Below are positions 25,554 through 33,400 of a stretch of DNA of 48,285 nucleotides, piece after piece. How positions within the stretch are numbered: position 1 is the stretch's first letter; every line of letters begins with the position of its first letter. The notes beneath the pieces were generated by a model. The model was not told the origin of the DNA. It did not search any database and was given only the letters and a program-made list of their open reading frames with translations. The DNA comes from Clostridia bacterium (lineage in GTDB: Bacteria > Bacillota > Clostridia > Oscillospirales > CAG-272). The position numbers were made by a program, and so were the translations under genes. Where the stretch lies: the NCBI GenBank assembly GCA_017399305.1, contig JAFQDK010000037.1, positions 67,777 through 116,061 on the forward strand, written 5' to 3'.

Positions 25554-26762
25554 TTACTTATTAAAAACGTATTTGTTCAGCCGGTCAAAAGCTTCTTTCA
25601 CTCTTGAAAGCGGTAGCGCCAGATTCATGCGAATATGAGTGTCACCGTGAAAAGGTCTGCCATCCTGCCATATCACGCCTTTATCCCAGCCGCTTTGCAA
25701 TATATCGTCAAGCGTTACACCGTGCTTCTCCATATAGCCTTTGCAATCAATAAAAAGCATATATGTTCCCTCAGGGTGGCTGACATCCACACCGTCAAAA
25801 TGAGAGTCTATATAATCACAAGCGAACTTTACATTGCCGCTTAACGTTTCACAAAGTTCGTCCACCCACTTATGTCCCTCGCTTTTATAAGCACCGATAA
25901 GTGCGTGCATTGATAGCACATTCATGCTGTTATAATGCGAAAGCGATGACTCGCGTTCTACCCTATCCATTAGCCAAGGATTATATATAATATGGTAAGC
26001 ACCTATAAGTCCTGCGAGATTGAAAGTCTTTGACGGGGCATAAAGCGCCACTGTACGCATTTTTGCATCTTCACTGACAGACTGAGTTGGAATATGTCTA
26101 TGTCCGTCAAGAAGAATATCTGACCATATTTCATCCGAAACAACGTATACATTATATTTCTCAAAAATCTGCATGGCGCGCTCAATTTCCCATTTCTCCC
26201 ACACGCGACCGGTTGGATTGTGAGGTGAACAAAAAACAGCAATGTGAATATGATGCTCTGCTATCTTGGCTTCCATATCATCAAAGTTCATGCGCCAGAT
26301 TCCACCATCGTCTTTCTCAAGAAGGCTGTGAACAATACTGTATCCGCAATTTGTAAGGCTATTTGTAAAGCCGATGTATGTAGGTGAATGTAAAAGTATT
26401 TTATCGCCACGACTGCTGATAGAATTGATTGCTGAGAGCAGACCGCCTAAAACGCCGTTCTGATACGCAATATTCTTCTTTTCAAGATCACATACGCCAT
26501 TTCTCTCTTTGTGCCAACGTATTATTGAATCATAATACTCATCACGAACATTATAATATCCGTATGTCGGATGTGATGCTCGCGATATAAGTGCCTCGGT
26601 AACAGTGGGGACGGTGGCAAAATTCATATCGGCAACCCACATGGGTATTGCATCAAATCCGTCCTTGGGTGCAGGCGGTGCCCATCCATCGCCAAGTCCG
26701 TCAACAGCAAGTGCATCCATGCCGTGTCGGTCAATTATAGATGTAAAATCGTAAGTCATCAT
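25554..26762 (-). CDS. PatB/MalY-type PLP-dependent C-S lyase or aminotransferase
   Basis: A 402-residue fold-type I PLP enzyme of the class I/II aminotransferase family. Signature residues: PMWVADMNF (40-48), HNPTGR (181-186) with Asn182, D210 in VVSDEIW for the pyridine nitrogen, and the Schiff-base lysine K245 in APSKTFNLAGL. The PMWVADM and SDEIW...KTFN set is typical of the MalY/PatB cystathionine beta-lyase group, which cleaves the C-S bond of cystathionine or cysteine conjugates to give homocysteine or a thiol, pyruvate and ammonia. The first ATG (26762) has AAGGAG at good spacing. It is divergent from the GH31 gene and has its own promoter. Escherichia coli MalY also represses the maltose regulator, so the neighbourhood is suggestive but proves nothing. 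Confidence 0.88.
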   Translation of the reverse strand: MMTYDFTSIIDRHGMDALAVDGLGDGWAPPAPKDGFDAIPMWVADMNFATVPTVTEALISRASHPTYGYYNVRDEYYDSIIRWHKERNGVCDLEKKNIAYQNGVLGGLLSAINSISSRGDKILLHSPTYIGFTNSLTNCGYSIVHSLLEKDDGGIWRMNFDDMEAKIAEHHIHIAVFCSPHNPTGRVWEKWEIERAMQIFEKYNVYVVSDEIWSDILLDGHRHIPTQSVSEDAKMRTVALYAPSKTFNLAGLIGAYHIIYNPWLMDRVERESSLSHYNSMNVLSMHALIGAYKSEGHKWVDELCETLSGNVKFACDYIDSHFDGVDVSHPEGTYMLFIDCKGYMEKHGVTLDDILQSGWDKGVIWQDGRPFHGDTHIRMNLALPLSRVKEAFDRLNKYVFNK

Positions 26763-26785
26763 GTATCACTCCTTTATACACAACA

Positions 26786-26815
26786 ATTATATCACATCTC
26801 CAAGGGATATGTAAA
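26786..26815 (-). promoter_or_regulatory. Sigma-A promoter of the PatB/MalY-like gene
   Basis: On the minus strand TTTACA, 18 bases, TATAAT, about 24 bases before the start codon. Confidence 0.7.
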
Positions 26816-26863
26816 CATTCGTATGCATATATGCAAATACATTAAAATAGCATTTTACTAAAA

Positions 26864-26910
26864 AAACATAGCAAAATGAAATAGAAACATATATAATGTT
26901 CTGTTATACT
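26864..26910 (+). promoter_or_regulatory. AraC-type operator box and promoter of the cytoplasmic GH31 gene
   Basis: A 24-bp box (26864-26887; starts AAACATAGCAAAATG, ends AATAGAAA) whose last six bases take the place of the -35. The -10 TATACT follows after 17 bases (26905-26910). The weak -35 and the overlapping box suggest activation by the AraC-family protein encoded at 29527. ATAG(C/A)AAA occurs twice in the box, 13 bases apart, as expected for tandem half-sites. Confidence 0.75.
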
Positions 26911-26940
26911 AAAGAAAAAACCTAAAAAGGAGAGCTGTGC

Positions 26941-29493
26941 ATGAGCATTTATACATACACAAACGAGCAACTACGCATACAGATACTCTCAGACGGCATT
27001 GTAAGAATTGAAGAAGCCGAAAATGGAAATTTCACTGACAAGCCCACACTACTTGTTCCAAACCGTGAGAATTTCTGTGGCACAGAAGTTACACTGACAC
27101 AAAAAGAGAAAGCAACTTTGCTTACCACAGATTCTTTTACCGTAAAAATCAACGGCAACACGGCAAGCTACGTTGAAATCATCGCAGATAATCGTTGCAT
27201 TTTTGATTCAACGACGCCCATTAATGAACTCTACGCTTCTCTACCGGCGCCAAGCGAAACTCCCGATGTCTTTGCAATAGCTGACGGTGGCATTATTCCT
27301 GCTGACGGAGGTCTCACATATATCGGAAGTGAAAACGACAACAGTGATTGGGAGAGAAACGAGCACACCGACATTTATGTGTTGATACCTTTCGGCGATT
27401 CATTTAAACTGCGCGCTGACTTTGTTTCGCTCACAGGAAGCACTGCTCTTTCAAACATCAAAACGCTTGGATCATGGTGGTCAAAATGGTCACGCTATTC
27501 CGATGAAGATCGCTACAAAATAATAGCACGTTATCGCGAATCAGGTATTCCGTTTGACATAATGGTTGTTGACACCGAATGGAAGAACACATCTCAGAAC
27601 GGCAACGACGGTGACGGCACAGGCTATATTGTAAATACCGACCTTTTCCCTGATATGGAAGGATTTTTAACAAAAGCAGAAGAGCTTGGATTGCTCATAC
27701 TGTTTAACGACCATACACATAAAACAGATTTACTCATCACAAACCCGGAAGAACTCAAATGGCAGAGCCGTGGTATACGCTCACTGATGAATATCGGACT
27801 TGACGGCTGGTGGTATGACCGCAACTGGTCTTTCTCGGTAAAGTCCCCCTACAAGGATGTACGCTTCTCCACACTCGGACAGGTACTGTATTACGATACC
27901 ATGCGTGCATTCCACAAGGATAATGCAAACGGCGCGCCCAAGCGCGTACTTATGCTCTCAAACGTTGACTGGCAAAAGCACGGTCATATCACAAACGATC
28001 CTTCACTTATCGGTCACCGCTACGGCGTGCAATGGACAGGCGACATCTACGGGCACCCACTGCAGCTAAAGCGCGAAATTGAAAACATGGTGCTTGGCGG
28101 CGTAAACGGTTCGTCACCATATATGTCAAGCGACCTCGGAGGTTTTTGGCACAACGACACCGTGACAGAAAACCACTATTTGCGCTGGGTACAGTACGGC
28201 ACTTTCTCGCCTACTTTCCGTATTCATTCTACCCTCAGTTCGGTAAACGACCACTTCCCCTGGAGCTATGGCGACAAAGCAGAAAAGATTGCAAAGGATT
28301 TCCTTTCCATGCGTTATCACCTGATGCCATACTACTATGCAGCGGCACGCGAAAACTATGAAAACGGAATGCCGCTTATGCGCCGCCTTGACTTCTACTA
28401 TCCGCAATATAAGGAATCAAAAGACAATTCTCAGTATATCATCGGGCGCGATATTCTTGTTGCACCTTTCTGGAGCACATCCGGCGACGGTTATGCCGCA
28501 GTTCCCACAGAGTGGCTGACCACAGAAGACGGCAAACAAGGCATCCGCGCACAGTACCGCAACTTCACCGAGGGCACACCGCGTGAAAAAGTATTTGGCG
28601 GTACCCCCGCACGTGATGTAATCGAACCCAATATAGAAAACTACTGGCTTACAACCCCTCCTTATGCGGTTGTAACTAAGGATTTCTTCTCTGCACGCTA
28701 CACCGGTAAAATCACACCTACACGCGACTGCTACCTCGGTATTATCGCAGATGACGGCGCACGCATATATATAAACGGCGAAAAATGGGCAGAAGATTTT
28801 GAACCGTCTGAAGCCCGTTGCGCAATGAACCGCAAAACGCCTCTGCGCACAGGAGAAACCTATGATCTTGTAATGGAATACTATCAGCTTAAAGGCAAAA
28901 TGATAGCCTATCTTGTATGGGAACCTGTACTGCCCGAAGACGTTTCCGTTCGCGAGGTATTTATCCCCGATGGAGCGTGGTACAACGTCTTCACCGGAGA
29001 AAAGGCTGTAGGCCCTGCCACTGTAACCGTCACAGGGAAAACCGATGTTATGCCGATATTTGTCCGCGAAGGTGCGGCTATTCCCGCATCCCCTATAATT
29101 TCACCTCTTAATGGCGGTCATTGGAATGAGTTATCAATAAACATGTACGGTCTTTCCGAAACCGAATTCACACTGTATGAAGATGACGGCGAAACCGAAA
29201 GCTACCTTGACGGCGGCTTCCGCAAGACCGAAGTTGCTGTACGCAATGACGGCGAAAACTGGTACGTAGACATTGGCGCCGCCGAGGGCAACTTTGCTAC
29301 CGACTACGACACACGTATAGTAAAACTGCGTATACATTCAGATACTCCGATTGCGGGTGCCAAGCGCATTGCAAAGGATGAAAATGCACTGCCATTTGCT
29401 AACGAAGGCGCTTCACGCATTTCAGACGTTTATGAAATCACCGCCGCAGTTGAACTTGCAACCGGTGCTACTATCCAGATTAAAACAAAATAA
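26941..29493 (+). CDS. Cytoplasmic GH31 family alpha-glycosidase with PA14-like insert
   Basis: An 850-residue enzyme with no signal peptide. After an N-terminal beta-sandwich (1-165) comes the (beta/alpha)8 GH31 barrel with LGSWWSKW and DTEWK (about 178-218), nucleophile D293 in DGWWYDRN, and acid D368 in QWTGDI. A PA14-like beta-barrel is inserted at about 534-662 (ARYTGKI, then IIADDGARIYINGE), ahead of the C-terminal beta domains that contain YEDDGETESYLDG. GH31 enzymes hydrolyse alpha-glucosides, alpha-xylosides, alpha-galactosides and others; the substrate cannot be read from sequence. It is clearly homologous, over its whole length, to the catalytic part of the secreted protein at 30450, and both have the same operator. 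AGGAG lies 9 bases before the ATG. Confidence 0.9.
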   Translation: MSIYTYTNEQLRIQILSDGIVRIEEAENGNFTDKPTLLVPNRENFCGTEVTLTQKEKATLLTTDSFTVKINGNTASYVEIIADNRCIFDSTTPINELYASLPAPSETPDVFAIADGGIIPADGGLTYIGSENDNSDWERNEHTDIYVLIPFGDSFKLRADFVSLTGSTALSNIKTLGSWWSKWSRYSDEDRYKIIARYRESGIPFDIMVVDTEWKNTSQNGNDGDGTGYIVNTDLFPDMEGFLTKAEELGLLILFNDHTHKTDLLITNPEELKWQSRGIRSLMNIGLDGWWYDRNWSFSVKSPYKDVRFSTLGQVLYYDTMRAFHKDNANGAPKRVLMLSNVDWQKHGHITNDPSLIGHRYGVQWTGDIYGHPLQLKREIENMVLGGVNGSSPYMSSDLGGFWHNDTVTENHYLRWVQYGTFSPTFRIHSTLSSVNDHFPWSYGDKAEKIAKDFLSMRYHLMPYYYAAARENYENGMPLMRRLDFYYPQYKESKDNSQYIIGRDILVAPFWSTSGDGYAAVPTEWLTTEDGKQGIRAQYRNFTEGTPREKVFGGTPARDVIEPNIENYWLTTPPYAVVTKDFFSARYTGKITPTRDCYLGIIADDGARIYINGEKWAEDFEPSEARCAMNRKTPLRTGETYDLVMEYYQLKGKMIAYLVWEPVLPEDVSVREVFIPDGAWYNVFTGEKAVGPATVTVTGKTDVMPIFVREGAAIPASPIISPLNGGHWNELSINMYGLSETEFTLYEDDGETESYLDGGFRKTEVAVRNDGENWYVDIGAAEGNFATDYDTRIVKLRIHSDTPIAGAKRIAKDENALPFANEGASRISDVYEITAAVELATGATIQIKTK

Positions 29494-29496
29494 ACA

Positions 29497-29528
29497 AAAA
29501 GCAGCAAGGAGTACTCCTTGCTGCTTTT
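29497..29528. terminator. Bidirectional terminator between GH31 and araC-type genes
   Basis: A perfect palindrome: AAAAGCAGCAAGGA, GTAC centre, TCCTTGCTGCTTTT. It serves both convergent genes. Confidence 0.9.
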
Positions 29529-30342
29529 ACTTCAATACTATTGTACGGCTATCTTTTTTAGCGCGGGAACGCATGCTTTCGCGCGGAGAAATTCCAAAAT
29601 GCCGCTTATACATTTTAGAAAAGCACATAACATCACTATACCCTACTGCAGCAGCCGCCTGTGTTGCCGTATAGCCAAGTTCGCTCATCATCATTGTAGC
29701 AACCGACAAGCGCCGTTCGTCAATATATGCTTTCGGCGACTTGCCTGTTTTCTTTTTAAACTGCGCACCGAAATAAGAACGGTTGAGATACAAACAGTCG
29801 GCAAGCTCCTGCACAGTAACGGTGGCATACTCGCGCTGAATAATACTTATCGCACGGTCAATCGGGTCTTCGGCATTTTTGGATTGCTTTGCTTCCTTTG
29901 AATATAACCGAACAAACATGTTATAGAGCGCGGCGGCATAGTCTGTGGCGTCTCGTTTTTCGTAATTGCCATCTGCAAATAAAGAAAATGTATCTGTCAC
30001 TGCTTCATCAGAAAAAACATAATTCTCAGAAAGAAGTTTTGGCAATGTAAGATCACAGGTAAAACCTACCCACACATATTCCCACGGATCCTCTTCGTCT
30101 GCGCGCAGAAGATGCACCTCATAAGGACGGATAATGAATGCTTCACCCGCATGAGCCTTGTGACAAACACCGTTTGCAGTATACTCGCCTTTTCCGCGAA
30201 AAATATATTCGATTATATAATACTCACGCATCACAGGACCAAAGGTATACCCCGGACGACACTGTTGCATTCCGCCCATTAATGGGCTAAGATGCGGCAA
30301 ACTAAGATTTTGACAAAAGAAATGTGTAAAATAAGGTTTCAT
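29527..30342 (-). CDS. AraC-family transcriptional regulator
   Basis: A 271-residue regulator. The N-terminal half (about 25-110) is a cupin-type sugar-binding domain (RPGYTFGPVMREYYIIEYIF, then AHAGEAFIIRPYEVH). The C-terminal 100 residues carry two helix-turn-helix motifs (VTVQELADCLYLNRSYFGAQFK and ATQAAAAVGYSDVMCFSKMYKR, then FGISPRE). Start at ATG 30342, with GAGGTG five bases before it; a GTG at 30345 is less likely. It is divergent from the secreted GH31 gene and convergent with the cytoplasmic one. It most likely senses a sugar released by these enzymes and activates both through the shared 24-bp box; the box also overlaps its own promoter, so autoregulation is expected. Confidence 0.9.
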   Translation of the reverse strand: MKPYFTHFFCQNLSLPHLSPLMGGMQQCRPGYTFGPVMREYYIIEYIFRGKGEYTANGVCHKAHAGEAFIIRPYEVHLLRADEEDPWEYVWVGFTCDLTLPKLLSENYVFSDEAVTDTFSLFADGNYEKRDATDYAAALYNMFVRLYSKEAKQSKNAEDPIDRAISIIQREYATVTVQELADCLYLNRSYFGAQFKKKTGKSPKAYIDERRLSVATMMMSELGYTATQAAAAVGYSDVMCFSKMYKRHFGISPRESMRSRAKKDSRTIVLK

Positions 30343-30359
30343 CACATCACCTCTGCATC

Positions 30360-30389
30360 ATTATAACAAATAAACATAGCAAAATGCAA
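30360..30389 (-). promoter_or_regulatory. Promoter of the AraC-type gene, overlapped by the operator
   Basis: On the minus strand TTGCAT, 18 bases, TATAAT. Its -35 and spacer lie inside the operator box at 30372-30395, which suggests negative autoregulation. Confidence 0.65.
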
Positions 30390-30418
30390 TAGAAATGGAA
30401 TAATTTCTTTGCTATACT
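30372..30418 (+). promoter_or_regulatory. AraC-type operator box and promoter of the secreted GH31 gene
   Basis: A 24-bp box (30372-30395) that differs at one position (C for A) from the box at 26864-26887. The -10 TATACT follows at exactly the same distance of 17 bases (30413-30418). Same layout as the other GH31 gene. Confidence 0.78.
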
Positions 30419-30449
30419 TAATACAGTAAATCATTTTCGGAGGAAAGCT

Positions 30450-33400
30450 ATGAAAAAATACCTTCTGATTATTTGTATGATCATTCTATTGTCAATAGGT
30501 GCTTCGGCGGCCACCGTCTATGTATCGGACGGCGGCACAGGCGACGGTGCGTCCTCTTCTGCCCCGCTCGGCTCACTCACCGATGCATACACGGCACTTG
30601 GAAGTGACGGTGGCGAAATCGTTATTGTTGGCACTGTTACAATTCCTGTAAACAAGGGAGACACCACACGTACTGCCTTTGTCGAGCCTTCTCATAGCGG
30701 TAAAATAACAGTACGCGGCTATAACAGTTCCGCAAAAATGCTTTTTGCTTCTCCGTATGAATACCATATGAGCGGCGAAACAGAAATCAAGAATATTATT
30801 ATCTCCTCAGGTTCTTACACAAGCGGTATCAGCATCTGTGCTCGCGGTCACCACCTCACAATGGGTGACGGAATTACAATGCACTCTACAGGTACTGTAG
30901 GCAGCACAACTCAGATAGGTACCAAGGTGTACCTCCACGGCGGATGCATACCAAATGCAACTGTTGAAGGTTATCTTGAATGTAACAATCATCTTACCGT
31001 AAAAAGCGGTACATACTGGGGAATTATCGGATTTAACCGTGGCTTGAATGTAACCACCACAGGAAGCTCGAAAATTGAAGTTGGCGGTGATGTAAGCACA
31101 CATTATCTTATTGCAGGTTCTTCGGGCTCTTGTAATTTTGCGTCCCCTGCTTCATCTGAAATTTACATAATCGGCGACCTTACTGTTACACAGCAGATCT
31201 CTCTCGGAAACCAGAACAGTGATGTCTCTTCGTTTGACTCAAACCTTATCGTGCTTGACGGTGTAGTAGATTTTACCGAAAATTTCATTGACTACACCGC
31301 GCGCAAGCGTATGACTACTCTCGACATCTACTATGATGATGCATCAACTACTGCCAAGACCTCTTTTGAAACTTACTTCAAGGGTTACGGTGACCGCGAG
31401 GGTACGCTTGCCGCTTATTGTGTAAACGAGCTTGGCGGACATACCTTTAAAAACAATAATTGTACCCGTTGTGGCGCAATTAAAGCGATTGAAAACGCAG
31501 ATATTGTATATGTAACAGACGGCGGCGCGGGCACCGGTGCAAGCGCTGCTTCCCCGCTTGGTTCACTCACCGATGCATATGCAGCACTCGGAAGTGACGG
31601 CGGCGAAATCGTAATTGTTGACACTGTTACAGTTCCCGTAAACAAGGGAGACACCACACGTACTGCATTTGTTGAGCCTGCCCACAGCGGCAAAGTAACT
31701 GTACGCGGCAATGACGATAGTGCAGTAATGCTTTTCGCTTCTCCATATGAATATCACATGAGCGGCGAGACTGAAATCAAGGATATCACAATATCCTCCG
31801 GCGCTTATGTAAAAGGTATCAGCATCTGCGCACGCGGTCACCACCTGACAATGGGTGACGGAATTACAATGCACTCTACAGGCACTGTAAGCGGTACAAC
31901 TCAGATTGGCACCAAGGTTTACCTCCATGGCGGATGCATTCCAAATGCTACCGTAGATGGCTACCTTGATTGCAACAACCACCTTACCGTAAAAAGCGGT
32001 ATATACTGGGGAATCATAGGATTTAACCGTGGTTTGAATGTTTCAACTACGGGCAAGGCTACGATTGAGGTTGGCGGTGATGTAAGCACACACTATCTTG
32101 TTGCAGGTTCTTCAGGTACTTCAGGATTTGAAGGTGAAGCCGGTGCAACTATCCGCATCATAGGCGATCTTAATGTAACTCAGCAGATCTCACTCGGCAA
32201 CCAGAATACCCGTCCCAAAGCATTTTCTGCAGTCGTTATCGTAGAAAACGGAAATGTCAATATGACAGGTACACTCGTAGACTTTTCTGCACGTACACGT
32301 CTTACCGATCTTGCAATATATGTAAATCCCGAGTCTGAAAGTGCTGTTCTTTCCTACAACCGCCTTTTTGCAGGATACGGCGACCGTGAAGGCACTATCT
32401 CGGATTACTGCACAAATGAGCTTTCGGGACACAGCTTCGCAAACGGTGTATGCACAGTTTGCGGCACCGACGGTGAAATTTGCGATACACACAGTTTTAC
32501 TGAAAGTGTTAGCGGAACTATAACAACAAAGATATGTTCTGTATGTGGCTTTACTGTAAAAACCACCACAAAAACTAATTCTGTAAACGGTGTGTATACA
32601 CATACTGTAGGCAATGTCCGTGTACAAATACTCTCTGACGGCATCGTGCGCACTGAAGAAAAATTTGAAAACACATTTACCGATGTGCCTACACTTATCG
32701 TGCCTGACCGTACCGTATTTACCGGAACTGCAGTAACGGTTGACGAGGACATGGACACCGTTATCCTTGCTACAGAGAAATTTACTGTAAATATTCCGAA
32801 AAACGGAACTGCAACCGATGTTCTCATTTTTGATGCCGACGGAAAGCTTCTCTACGATTACTACTCCGCAGATAAAGTGGCGATGTATTCTTCTCTCCCT
32901 GCACCAAGTGACACTCCTGATGCATATGCCGTTATCGACAATGGAATTCTCCCTGCAGATGGCGGTCTTACCTACACCGGTAGCGAAGATGACACAAGCG
33001 ATTGGGAAAGAACAGACAATACCGACATCTATATCCTGCTCCCGCTTGGTGATGCCGTTGCTCTTCGTAAACAGTTTATCACCTTAACAGGACCTACTAT
33101 GATGTCAAGCATAAAAACACTTGGCTCATGGTACTCAAAATGGACAAGGTACTCCGGTGAGGAACGCCTTGCACTCATTAAAGAATTCCGCACCCGCGGC
33201 ATTCCGCTTGACGTACTGATAATTGACACCGAGTGGAAGGCATCCAGCACCAACGGAAACGACGGTGACGGTACAGGATATGACACGAATGATGAGCTTT
33301 ACCCGGATATGCCCGGATTCCTTACCAAAGCGGAAGCGGCTGGTGTATATGTACTCTTTAATGACCATACTCACAGTACCACAGATCTCATAACCACTCC

